Positions 1 to 5,562 of a stretch of 5,862 bases of DNA are shown in pieces (the stretch's first letter is position 1; every line of letters begins with the position of its first letter). This stretch comes from Thiotrichales bacterium (GTDB lineage Bacteria > Pseudomonadota > Gammaproteobacteria > PS1 > Pseudothioglobaceae). The notes beneath the pieces are model-generated. The model ran no database searches. It was not told the DNA's origin and saw nothing but the letters and a program-made list of their open reading frames with translations. The position numbers and the translations under genes were made by a program. The DNA lies in assembly GCA_002698045.1 (NCBI GenBank), contig NZUR01000041.1:2928-8789 (forward strand), written 5' to 3'.

Positions 1-852
1 AAAACCATCTCCTGAAAAAAAGCTAGGATCAATTGCAATAATTAACTGTCCAACACCTGGTGAACCACCTTCGGCATCAAGGAATGAACTCGCCTCAAAG
101 CCAAATTTAGAACCGGTAAGTCCTGCCGCAAGTATCTCTACCATTAATGCAAGAGCGCTCCCCTTAGCATCACCAATAGGAAGCATTGCACCTGCGAGAG
201 CCTTTTTTGGATCAGTCGTTGGCTTACCTTCATTATCTATAGCCCAGTCTTCAGGTATTTTTTCGTTTTGCTGGTTTGCAAGCATCACTTTACCTCGCGC
301 CACTTTACTAAGACTCATATCAATCACCATTGGTGCGTCGTCAACTCTTGGCGCAGAAAATGCAATTGGGTTTGTTCCAAATAAAGCCTGTGTTCCGCCC
401 CAAGGCGGAATCGCTTTAGGTGTATTTCCAAACATTAAGCCGATAAGCCCATTCTCCGCTAAACGCTCAACATGTCGCCCAGCCTGTCCGAAATGATGAG
501 AGCGAGAAATGCTAACAGCTGCAATACCGAAACTCTTACAAGTTTTAGTTATCTCATTAAGAGCTAAAGAGATTGCAGGAAAAGCAAACCCATGACCTGC
601 ATCAATTCTAATAACGCTGCCCTTGCTGCTAATAATTTTCGGACTTACACTACCATTAACCTTGCCTGAAGATAACTGCTCTACATAAGAAGGGATTCTT
701 GAAAGACCATGACCAGATTGACCATCAAATTCTGCACTAATTAATGCATCAGATACCTCTTTAGCATTATCCTTTAATGTTTCATGGTTTAATAAAGCAT
801 TAAATGCCAAGTTCCATGCTTCCTTTTCACTAAGCTGCAATGTTTTTATCAT
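1..852 (-). CDS. Ldh-family (malate/L-lactate/sulfolactate-type) dehydrogenase, C-terminus cut off by window
   Basis: This is an NAD(P)-dependent 2-hydroxyacid dehydrogenase of the Ldh_2 family, which includes malate, L-lactate, ureidoglycolate and sulfolactate dehydrogenases and piperideine-carboxylate reductases. These are cytosolic enzymes that interconvert 2-hydroxy and 2-oxo acids (or imines). The 284 visible codons carry family landmarks: DGQSGHGLSRIPSY at residues 43-56 with the presumed catalytic His48, SRSHHFGQAG at 117-125, GTNPIAFSAP at 159-168, DMSLSKVARGK at 178-188, and the segment GAMLPIGDAKG at 221-231. Family members are usually 330-350 residues, so about 50-65 residues lie beyond the left edge. 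The start at 852 is supported by AGGGA on the minus strand seven bases upstream. The gene is divergent from the small membrane protein at 922. Substrate specificity cannot be read from this part of the protein, so no gene symbol is given. Confidence 0.92.
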   Translation of the reverse strand, partial: MIKTLQLSEKEAWNLAFNALLNHETLKDNAKEVSDALISAEFDGQSGHGLSRIPSYVEQLSSGKVNGSVSPKIISSKGSVIRIDAGHGFAFPAISLALNEITKTCKSFGIAAVSISRSHHFGQAGRHVERLAENGLIGLMFGNTPKAIPPWGGTQALFGTNPIAFSAPRVDDAPMVIDMSLSKVARGKVMLANQQNEKIPEDWAIDNEGKPTTDPKKALAGAMLPIGDAKGSALALMVEILAAGLTGSKFGFEASSFLDAEGGSPGVGQLIIAIDPSFFSGDGF

Positions 853-859
853 TAAAAGT

Positions 860-909
860 CCCTATAAATTTACAAATTAAATTATAGTTATACAGAAATA
901 GTTATAGGG
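860..909. promoter_or_regulatory. Symmetric divergent promoter region with 8-bp inverted repeat
   Basis: CCCTATAA (860-867) and TTATAGGG (902-909) form a perfect inverted repeat in the 69-bp gap between the Ldh-family gene and the small membrane protein gene. On the plus strand CCCTAT lies 17 bp before TATAGT (883-888). On the minus strand CCCTAT lies 17 bp before TATAAT (886-881). The two putative -10 elements therefore overlap, and each repeat arm occupies the -35 position of one promoter. CCCTAT does not resemble the sigma70 -35 consensus, so the arms may bind an activator or simply be part of ribosome binding sites, since TATAGGG also precedes both starts. The repeat is seen directly; the promoter reading is inference. 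Confidence 0.45.
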
Positions 910-921
910 TTTTTATTTAGC

Positions 922-1158
922 ATGATTAATTTTTCTTTAAAAACTAAAATTCGTTTTTATTTAAGTCTCTTTTGGATATTTTTTTCATTCTTTATTGCCA
1001 CCACTTATTCCAAACTAAATGGTGAAATAATTGTAAGTTGGTTTGACCTTTATAATGTTTATTGGCATATATTTTATTTAGTTAGTACTCCTGTTTGGGT
1101 ATATTGGATAGTAATACTTCCCTATAAATGGATTAAGAAAATCATCTCAAGTAAGTAG
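922..1158 (+). CDS. Small two-helix membrane protein of unknown function
   Basis: I do not recognise a family for this 78-residue protein. It is very rich in aromatic and branched residues (many Trp, Tyr, Phe, Ile). Two membrane-spanning segments are apparent, at about residues 11-29 and 48-67. Lys/Arg cluster at both ends (KTKIR near the N-terminus, KWIKK near the C-terminus), while the connecting loop carries Glu35 and Asp42. By the positive-inside rule both termini should be cytoplasmic. The ribosome site is poor: TATAGGG ends 12 bases before the ATG, which is further than ideal. The gene is divergent from the Ldh-family gene and is followed after 83 bp by the cupin gene, which has its own promoter, so co-function is not implied. 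A coherent hydrophobic plan and a good position argue for a real gene; no function is proposed. Confidence 0.65.
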   Translation: MINFSLKTKIRFYLSLFWIFFSFFIATTYSKLNGEIIVSWFDLYNVYWHIFYLVSTPVWVYWIVILPYKWIKKIISSK

Positions 1159-1164
1159 AAACAA

Positions 1165-1194
1165 TTGTACAAAATTTACAATGAGTTATATAAT
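1165..1194 (+). promoter_or_regulatory. Predicted sigma70 promoter of the cupin gene
   Basis: A perfect -10 hexamer TATAAT (1189-1194) is preceded at 18 bp by TTGTAC (1165-1170), which keeps only the TTG of the -35 consensus. Transcription would begin near 1201, giving a leader of about 40 nt that contains the strong Shine-Dalgarno AAAGGAG. The palindrome ACAATTGT (1161-1168) overlaps the -35 element. Prediction is from sequence only. Confidence 0.5.
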
Positions 1195-1241
1195 CAAAAC
1201 AACACTTAGCTAGATTTTATTTTAAAAAAAGGAGAAACTTA

Positions 1242-1610
1242 ATGGCAAGCTTAGCAAAAAAATCTTTTGACAATCCCGATGATTTGATATCACCCGATAA
1301 AACTCGTGCAGAAGTTCTTGAATTTGGAACAGTAAAAGCAGTCAGAGTAACAGTGCAACCTGGATGGATGTGGTCAGAATGCATCAAACCTCATGTTGGT
1401 GGTGAAAGCTGCCAAGCAGGTCATTTAGGTGCTTGCGTACAAGGGAGTATGCGTGTTACACATGATGATGGTACAGAGATGATTGTCAATGCAGGAGACG
1501 CCTACTCTATTTCTCCTGGTCATGATGGTGAGGTAATAAGTGATGAACCTTTTATTGGCTATGAGTTTAATAATCAAGGCAAATCTTTTGCAGTATGGGA
1601 TAACAACTAA
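1242..1610 (+). CDS. Small single-domain cupin protein
   Basis: This 122-residue protein is a single cupin beta-barrel domain. The first cupin motif covers about residues 40-69: PGWMWSECIKP followed by Cys57, His61 and the closing Gly69. The second covers about 85-98: AGDAYSISPGHDGEV, with Asp86 and His94. DDGTE at 75-79 is the usual turn between the motifs. The pattern PGW-W-S-KP…SCQ…H-G…DDGTE…GDA…PGHD is one I associate with a family of small uncharacterised bacterial cupins. His51, His61 and His94 could contribute to a metal site, but the classical HxH pair of motif 1 is not present in canonical spacing, so metal binding is uncertain. The start is secure because AAAGGAG lies seven bases before the ATG. 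The gene ends just before the terminator at 1629-1664 and converges with the GST gene. Catalytic or sensory role is unknown. Confidence 0.88.
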   Translation: MASLAKKSFDNPDDLISPDKTRAEVLEFGTVKAVRVTVQPGWMWSECIKPHVGGESCQAGHLGACVQGSMRVTHDDGTEMIVNAGDAYSISPGHDGEVISDEPFIGYEFNNQGKSFAVWDNN

Positions 1611-1628
1611 AAACTAGGCAATAATAAT

Positions 1629-1664
1629 AAAAATAAAGCCCTATTCATTAGGGCTTTATTTTTT
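1629..1664. terminator. Bidirectional intrinsic terminator between cupin and GST genes
   Basis: A perfect 12-bp stem pairs AATAAAGCCCTA (1632-1643) with TAGGGCTTTATT (1649-1660) around a 5-nt loop, TTCAT. Three more A-T pairs can extend it to 1629-1663. The plus strand ends in a run of six T (1659-1664), and the minus strand ends in a matching T-rich run, so it can stop both the cupin transcript and the converging GST transcript. Confidence 0.9.
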
Positions 1665-1704
1665 CTAAGCATCTAGTTAGCTTTCAGATTATGGTGCAAC
1701 CTCT

Positions 1705-2397
1705 TTATATACTGTCAGGTACGTCAAAGGTATACTCATCAGATGAAGTTTTTCCATGAGCATAAGTTTTTATTTTCCATTCTCTAACACGAGGTGTTTT
1801 ACTTACCTCCTGATATAGTTTTTTTAGTCTCTCGAAAGGATTAAGAATTTCTGGAGGAATATCATCGAGAACCCCTGAAGCAAACCAACCTAAAAGACCC
1901 CAAACAGCAATGTCAGCAATAGACATCTTATCCCCAACAAACCAATGTGAATTATTAGCACTCAAAATGTCCTCTAAATAACCAAAATATTTTGGTAAAT
2001 CGTGATTAGTTAACTCAGCCCGCATTTCTTTCTTTTTAGCTTGATCATTTTCTCGCATTGAAGGATTTAAAAGCTCATTTATGTCGGTTACAGTATCAAT
2101 GATTTGATCTACTTCACCAGCCTCAATCATATCTTCAGGATACATACCACTTAGCTTACCACATATTCTAGCAATACCGCCCGTCTGAGCTATGCTTTGG
2201 CCATTTATAACTAGCACAGGTAATTGCCGGAAAGGAATTAATGTACCATCTTTCAATCTCCCATTCTCTTGAAGGTAGCTAAACTCCTCACTATTAATCC
2301 TAAAATCATCAAACTTTATATCTGCAATAAACAAAGTTATTCTTGCTACTTCAGCACGCCAAAAAGGCAAATCCAAATATATAATTTTTAAATCCAT
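1705..2397 (-). CDS. Glutathione S-transferase family protein
   Basis: This 230-residue cytosolic protein has the two-domain GST layout. The N-terminal thioredoxin-like domain spans about residues 1-82 and starts KIIYLDLPFWRAEVARI; Tyr7 sits where sigma/alpha/mu-type GSTs carry the catalytic tyrosine. RQLPVLVING (58-66) holds the cis-proline Pro60 that contacts glutathione, and SIAQTGGI (68-75) is the glutathione gamma-glutamyl binding segment (usually QS-A-I). The all-helical C-terminal domain (about 92-210) contains SIADIAVWG (159-167), the N-capping-box/hydrophobic-staple region. A polar tail of about 20 residues follows. The family conjugates glutathione to electrophiles or isomerises small substrates; the specific substrate cannot be inferred. 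The minus-strand GGGAG eight bases before the ATG supports the start. The gene is divergent from qor and shares with it a gap containing two palindromes, and it converges on the cupin gene. Confidence 0.9.
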   Translation of the reverse strand: MDLKIIYLDLPFWRAEVARITLFIADIKFDDFRINSEEFSYLQENGRLKDGTLIPFRQLPVLVINGQSIAQTGGIARICGKLSGMYPEDMIEAGEVDQIIDTVTDINELLNPSMRENDQAKKKEMRAELTNHDLPKYFGYLEDILSANNSHWFVGDKMSIADIAVWGLLGWFASGVLDDIPPEILNPFERLKKLYQEVSKTPRVREWKIKTYAHGKTSSDEYTFDVPDSI

Positions 2398-2453
2398 TAA
2401 TCTTACTCCCGATTATTTATCTATCTTCGTTATTAAGTATTCCATAGTCCAAG

Positions 2454-2490
2454 CTTAGTCATACTAAGATTTCATATCAATTTTAATCAA
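2454..2490 (-). promoter_or_regulatory. Predicted GST promoter with overlapping palindromic operator-like site
   Basis: On the minus strand TTGATT (2490-2485) is followed 18 bp later by TAGTAT (2466-2461), a plausible -35/-10 pair with four matches each. The -10 hexamer lies inside a palindrome, CTTAGT-CAT-ACTAAG (2454-2468), with 6-bp perfect arms. A repressor bound there would block the GST promoter. The palindrome is visible in the sequence; the promoter and operator roles are inferred. Confidence 0.42.
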
Positions 2491-2491
2491 G

Positions 2492-2517
2492 TATAAATAT
2501 ACATAGAATGGCATTCT
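2492..2517 (+). promoter_or_regulatory. Predicted qor -10 element and start-site palindrome
   Basis: TATAAATATACATA (2492-2505) provides a -10-like element. It is followed directly by AGAATG-G-CATTCT (2505-2517), a perfect 6-bp inverted repeat around one base, close to the expected transcription start of qor. No convincing -35 element lies at the right distance. The same 14-bp AT-rich string recurs upstream of the gene at 4792, at nearly the same distance from the start codon. Confidence 0.4.
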
Positions 2518-2538
2518 AAATTGAAATATAATCTTAGC

Positions 2539-3519
2539 ATGAAAATGAAAACTATAATAATTTCAAAAAATGGTGGCCCCGAAGTTTTAGAGCTTAAAGA
2601 GTCTAATATAGGAAAGCCTAGTCAAGATGAAGTCTTGATTGAGCATGTAGCAATCGGATTAAACTTTATTGATGTTTATCACCGTTCTGGTCTTTACCCT
2701 GTTCAACTTCCTTCAGGAATTGGCGCGGAGGGGTCAGGAATTATTAAAGACCTTGGAAGTAATGTTAAGGACTTTAAAGTTGGAGATAGAATATCTTATT
2801 CTGGCCAGCCACTTGGTGCTTATTCATCTCATAGAATTTTTCCTACAAAAGATCTTGTTAAAGTGCCTGAAAATATTGATTTAGAGGTTGCTGCTACTCT
2901 AATGATAAAGGGATTAACTTCTTTTTACTTACTCCACAAAACTTACCCTGTATCTTCTGGTGAAACTATATTGTTTCATGCAGCTGCTGGTGCCCTTGGT
3001 CAAATATTCTGCCAGTGGGCAAAAAGTTTAGGGTGTATTGTAATTGGCACAGTTGGTTCTGATAAAAAAATTGATTTAGCAAAAAAAAATGGATGCGATT
3101 ATGTAATCAACTATTCAAAAGAAAACTTTCCAGAAAAAGTGTTGGAATTAACAAATGGTATTGGCGTGCCTGTTGTATATGATGGTGTTGGAAAAGACAC
3201 TTTAGAAGGATCTTTAGAATGTTTAAAAATTAGAGGCATGATGGTTTCATTTGGAAATGCCTCGGGGCCACTGTCTGATATTAATGTTCAAAAATTGATT
3301 CAACCAAAAGGCTTATACCTTACAAGGCCTTCAGGGGCACAATATTTCAGAACAAGAAAAGAACTAGATGAGGGTGCTAAATTATTATTTGAAAAAGTTG
3401 GAAATGGAGAAATAAAAATAGAAATATTTAAAAAGTATAAATTAGATGAAGTGGTCCAGGCTCATACTGATCTTGAGAATCGAAAAATTACTGGTCCATC
3501 TGTAATTATTCCAAATTAG
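2539..3519 (+). CDS. qor: QorA-like NAD(P)H:quinone oxidoreductase (zinc-free MDR family)
   Basis: This 326-residue protein matches the E. coli Qor plan almost throughout. GGPEVLE (12-18) comes first, then INFID-like LNFIDVYHRSGLYP (41-54), GAEGSGI (62-68) and GDR (82-84), then LGAYSS (92-97) and KGLTSFYLL (124-132). The NADPH-binding HAAAGALGQ (147-155) follows, then VYDGVGKDTLE (213-223), MMVSFGNASG (234-243) and TRPS (262-265). The cysteine and histidine zinc ligands of true alcohol dehydrogenases are absent, as expected for quinone reductases. The family reduces quinones or other activated carbonyl acceptors with NAD(P)H in the cytosol. I prefer ATG 2539, which gives a length close to E. 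coli Qor (327). ATG 2545 is equally possible and TTG 2521 would add six residues; none has a clear Shine-Dalgarno site. The gene is divergent from the GST, which suggests, without proving, a shared response to electrophiles. Confidence 0.93.
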   Translation: MKMKTIIISKNGGPEVLELKESNIGKPSQDEVLIEHVAIGLNFIDVYHRSGLYPVQLPSGIGAEGSGIIKDLGSNVKDFKVGDRISYSGQPLGAYSSHRIFPTKDLVKVPENIDLEVAATLMIKGLTSFYLLHKTYPVSSGETILFHAAAGALGQIFCQWAKSLGCIVIGTVGSDKKIDLAKKNGCDYVINYSKENFPEKVLELTNGIGVPVVYDGVGKDTLEGSLECLKIRGMMVSFGNASGPLSDINVQKLIQPKGLYLTRPSGAQYFRTRKELDEGAKLLFEKVGNGEIKIEIFKKYKLDEVVQAHTDLENRKITGPSVIIPN

Positions 3520-3549
3520 TCTAATAACTTAATAACACCTCTACAAAAG

Positions 3550-3570
3550 TCCTAGAAAAATATTTCAGGA
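3550..3570 (+). other. Weak hairpin downstream of qor
   Basis: TCCT-A-GAAA (3550-3558) can pair with TTTC-AGGA (3563-3570) around an AATA loop, with one bulged A. No T-run follows, so this is not a standard intrinsic terminator. It might mark the qor 3' end or be chance. The rest of the 137-bp gap to the next gene shows no convincing promoter pair. Confidence 0.25.
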
Positions 3571-3656
3571 TTATCTAACTGTATTGCATAATTTTTGCTG
3601 ACACATAAGGGTGAGTTTAGGTAATATTAGTTTTATAAAACAATCTAAGAAATATA

Positions 3657-4658
3657 ATGACTAAGAAACGCATACTATCTATTGACGGGGGTGGCATTAA
3701 AGGTGTTGTTCCTGCTGTAGTTTTATTCCATCTGGAAAAGCATCTTAAGCGACTCAGTAATAATCCCAATTCAAGAATTCATGACTATTTTGATTTATTT
3801 GCAGGTGCTAGTACAGGCGCCATAATCATTGCTGGCTTACTTACGCCTGACAGCCATAACCAACCAAAATATACTACTAAAGAAATTATCGACCTTTACA
3901 TTGAAAATGGCCATATTATTTTCAATGCTTCTTTGCTACAGGAAATAAAATCTGTCTCTGGATTAGTGAACGTTAAATACGACCCCGAAGGGTTAGAGTC
4001 TGTCTTCAATAAGTACTTTGGTAAAACTCAGTTAAAAGATTTATTAAAGCCAACACTTATCCCAGTCTACGAACTATCAAGAGGGAAGAATTATTTTTTT
4101 CGCCAGCAAAAAGCACAAACAAGTTTACGGCACAATTATTACGTAAGGGATTTACTTAGGAGTGCTACCTCTGCAATAACTTACTTTCCACCTTCTCAAA
4201 TTTCTACAGTTGATCATAAAGAGCATCGATGTTTTATAGATGGAGGAGTTTTTGCAAACAATCCATCTCTTTCTGCCTACGCTGAGTTTCGCTATCACAA
4301 TCCAGAGTTACATGCAAAAGACACTATGATGCTTTCACTTGGGACTGGAAGGCAAAGTACTCATCTTGATTGTGAAATAACCGCAAGTTGGGGTGCTGCA
4401 GAGTGGCTTTATCAGGGAGGCTTTATGACCTCTAATGCAATATCTTCTGTTTCTGATTATCAACTCAATGCGGTTTATGATAGTGCATCAAATTACCTTC
4501 GACTAGATACGTCATTTGATGACAGTCATTCTAGCAGCATGGACAATACTAAGAAGGAATATCTAGACTATCTCATATCTTTGGGTGAGAGTATAGCGAA
4601 TGAAAGGAAAACAGATATAGAGAATTTTGCACAAAAATTAATTGAAAACTCGAATTAA
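3657..4658 (+). CDS. Patatin-like phospholipase
   Basis: This 333-residue protein has the patatin fold with its Ser-Asp catalytic dyad. The oxyanion-hole loop DGGGIKG is at 10-16. The nucleophile elbow GASTG is at 50-54 with Ser52, and the catalytic aspartate Asp195 is in FIDGGVFANNPS (193-204). SATSAITYFPP (169-179) and MLSLGTGR (225-232) are further family signatures. The C-terminal part keeps NYLRL and a late Asp-rich helix region, as in full-length plant-type patatins, so the domain appears complete. Such enzymes cleave acyl chains from phospholipids or other lipids. No signal peptide or membrane segment is visible, so it is probably cytosolic or peripheral. Ribosome binding is weak (CTAAGAA about six bases before the ATG). 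Some relatives are anti-phage effectors (CapV in CBASS), but no cyclase or other defence gene is beside it here, so a housekeeping or lipid-turnover role is equally likely. Confidence 0.92.
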   Translation: MTKKRILSIDGGGIKGVVPAVVLFHLEKHLKRLSNNPNSRIHDYFDLFAGASTGAIIIAGLLTPDSHNQPKYTTKEIIDLYIENGHIIFNASLLQEIKSVSGLVNVKYDPEGLESVFNKYFGKTQLKDLLKPTLIPVYELSRGKNYFFRQQKAQTSLRHNYYVRDLLRSATSAITYFPPSQISTVDHKEHRCFIDGGVFANNPSLSAYAEFRYHNPELHAKDTMMLSLGTGRQSTHLDCEITASWGAAEWLYQGGFMTSNAISSVSDYQLNAVYDSASNYLRLDTSFDDSHSSSMDNTKKEYLDYLISLGESIANERKTDIENFAQKLIENSN

Positions 4659-4721
4659 TTTGTGAAGAAATCTATGGCTGATTAAAAACCTTAAATTCTT
4701 TTATGGTTTAATTTAAACTAC

Positions 4722-4763
4722 AAAATAATTGTATAATTTAACTATAAATATACATAATTATTT
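4722..4763 (+). promoter_or_regulatory. Predicted promoter with AT-rich dyad for the 93-residue protein
   Basis: TATAAT (4732-4737) is a consensus -10, and a second candidate lies in TATAAATATACATA (4743-4756). No good -35 element is visible for either. The region can form an imperfect dyad: AAATAATT-GTATA (4723-4735) against TATAC-AT-AATTATTT (4749-4763), 13 pairs with a 2-nt bulge. Given the base composition, the dyad may be chance. The leader would be about 35-48 nt. Confidence 0.4.
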
Positions 4764-4791
4764 ATTCTATTTTTAAACTAAGGGGTATCCA

Positions 4792-5073
4792 ATGTCAGTA
4801 GCAAGAATTACAACAGTAACTTTTGATTCAGAAGAAGCGGCAGATATTGCTGCTGCATCATATGTTCCAAATGCACCAAGTGACTTTCCAGAAGCAGAGC
4901 AATTGATAGCAATTAAGGTTGATGGTAACATAAACATAGCAGTAACTTTATATGAGAATAATGAAGCAATGGAAAGAGCAACAGCTGCAAAAAATAAAGT
5001 AATAGACTCTACTCAAGGGATTGTCTCTATAGATACTAAAGTTGGTTCTGTAATATTAAACCATAACAATTAA
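4792..5073 (+). CDS. Small protein with apparent ABM/dimeric ferredoxin-like fold
   Basis: This 93-residue acidic, Ala-rich soluble protein has no signal peptide or membrane segment. Its pattern fits one alpha/beta ferredoxin-like unit. A strand RITTVTF (5-11) comes first, then a helix beginning SEEAADIAAASY (13-24). Two strands follow around QLIAIKVDGNINIAVTLY (37-54), then a helix NNEAMERATAAKNKVI (56-71) and a final strand near VSIDTKVG. This resembles proteins of the antibiotic-biosynthesis-monooxygenase/Dabb-like superfamily, many of which are uncharacterised and form dimeric beta barrels. No catalytic residue can be assigned. The start is well supported by AAGGGG about seven bases before the ATG. 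It appears to be a single-gene unit, with a promoter region upstream and a strong hairpin downstream, suggesting it is expressed well on its own. The fold is inferred from pattern only; function is unknown. Confidence 0.8.
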   Translation: MSVARITTVTFDSEEAADIAAASYVPNAPSDFPEAEQLIAIKVDGNINIAVTLYENNEAMERATAAKNKVIDSTQGIVSIDTKVGSVILNHNN

Positions 5074-5091
5074 CTAAAGCATGAGACTACT

Positions 5092-5108
5092 AAGCGAACA
5101 TTTCGCTT
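5092..5108 (+). other. Small 3'-UTR hairpin upstream of the terminator
   Basis: AAGCGAA (5092-5098) and TTCGCTT (5102-5108) form a perfect 7-bp stem around CAT, 18 nt after the stop codon of the 93-residue protein gene. The right arm overlaps an alternative pairing, CTTC (5106-5109) with GAAG (5116-5119), so the two cannot form together. No T-run follows. It could stabilise the mRNA 3' end or be a protein site; no role can be shown. Confidence 0.4.
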
Positions 5109-5125
5109 CATGTACGAAGACACCA

Positions 5126-5158
5126 AAATATAAGGCCCTAATATAGGGCCTTATATTT
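5126..5158. terminator. Strong bidirectional terminator between convergent genes
   Basis: AAATATAAGGCCCTA (5126-5140) and TAGGGCCTTATATTT (5144-5158) form a perfect 15-bp stem with a three-base ATA centre. The GC core is GGCCC, and the A/T outer stem supplies a T-rich 3' end on both strands. It lies between two gene ends that face each other (5073 and 5179) and can serve both. Confidence 0.88.
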
Positions 5159-5178
5159 GTCTGTATCTTTGATCTTAC

Positions 5179-5562
5179 TTAAGCGTCAGCGCGAGATTTC
5201 CAGAAAAATAAAATAGCAAGAACCACATCAGGCCCTATATTGCCAACTAAATTTGCAGTATCTGATGGAAAAGCGCCAGAAGTCATTTGAAAGATAGTCA
5301 AGACTATCCAGGCGACATGAACAATAGCAAAAAACATACCCACAGTTTTTATATTATCTGCTGCCCAATTTGGCATCTGCCAGCTAATATAAGACATAGC
5401 CAAAACCATTAACGACATGCCTTGCATAATACTCTCTGCAACAGCGTTTTCCACAACATCTGGCATAAAGCTGGACATCATTGCGCCAGGAGCTAGTAAC
5501 ATACCAAAACCAAAAATCGCGAACATTACAGCTTGAATTCTAAACACTAAAGATAAAGTCAT
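5179..5562 (-). CDS. Small four-helix integral membrane protein of unknown function
   Basis: This 127-residue hydrophobic protein shows four likely transmembrane helices, at about residues 6-24, 42-61, 72-92 and 104-121, with a short charged C-terminus (KSRADA). It is rich in Met, Ala and Phe. The first loop reads APGAMMSSFMPD; this layout resembles small uncharacterised membrane families of the DUF4345 kind, but I cannot assign a family with confidence. The start is chosen at ATG 5562 because minus-strand GGAG (5572-5569) sits six bases upstream. An in-frame TTG at 5574 would add four residues but would put that Shine-Dalgarno site inside the coding sequence, so it is less likely. It converges on the 93-residue protein gene and is a separate unit from the FAD oxidoreductase upstream (177-bp gap). 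No catalytic or ligand motif is visible. Confidence 0.82.
   Translation of the reverse strand: MTLSLVFRIQAVMFAIFGFGMLLAPGAMMSSFMPDVVENAVAESIMQGMSLMVLAMSYISWQMPNWAADNIKTVGMFFAIVHVAWIVLTIFQMTSGAFPSDTANLVGNIGPDVVLAILFFWKSRADA

Noticed and set aside
2521..2538. TTG at 2521 as the start of qor
   Set aside because: It would place the start immediately after the palindrome at 2505-2517, has no Shine-Dalgarno site, and makes the protein longer than close family members at the N-terminus; ATG 2539 or 2545 fits better.
2669..2884. Open 71-codon frame on the plus strand inside qor
   Set aside because: It lies wholly within the well-supported qor gene in another frame, and its hydrophobic translation matches no family; it is a shadow frame.
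3657..4658. Patatin gene as part of a CBASS anti-phage operon
   Set aside because: No CD-NTase, ubiquitin-like-transfer or other defence gene is adjacent; the neighbours are a quinone reductase and an ABM-like protein with their own signals.
4675..4715. Possible terminator after the patatin gene (AAACC ... GGTTT)
   Set aside because: The stem is about 5 bp with a long AT loop and no T-run after it; too weak to call.
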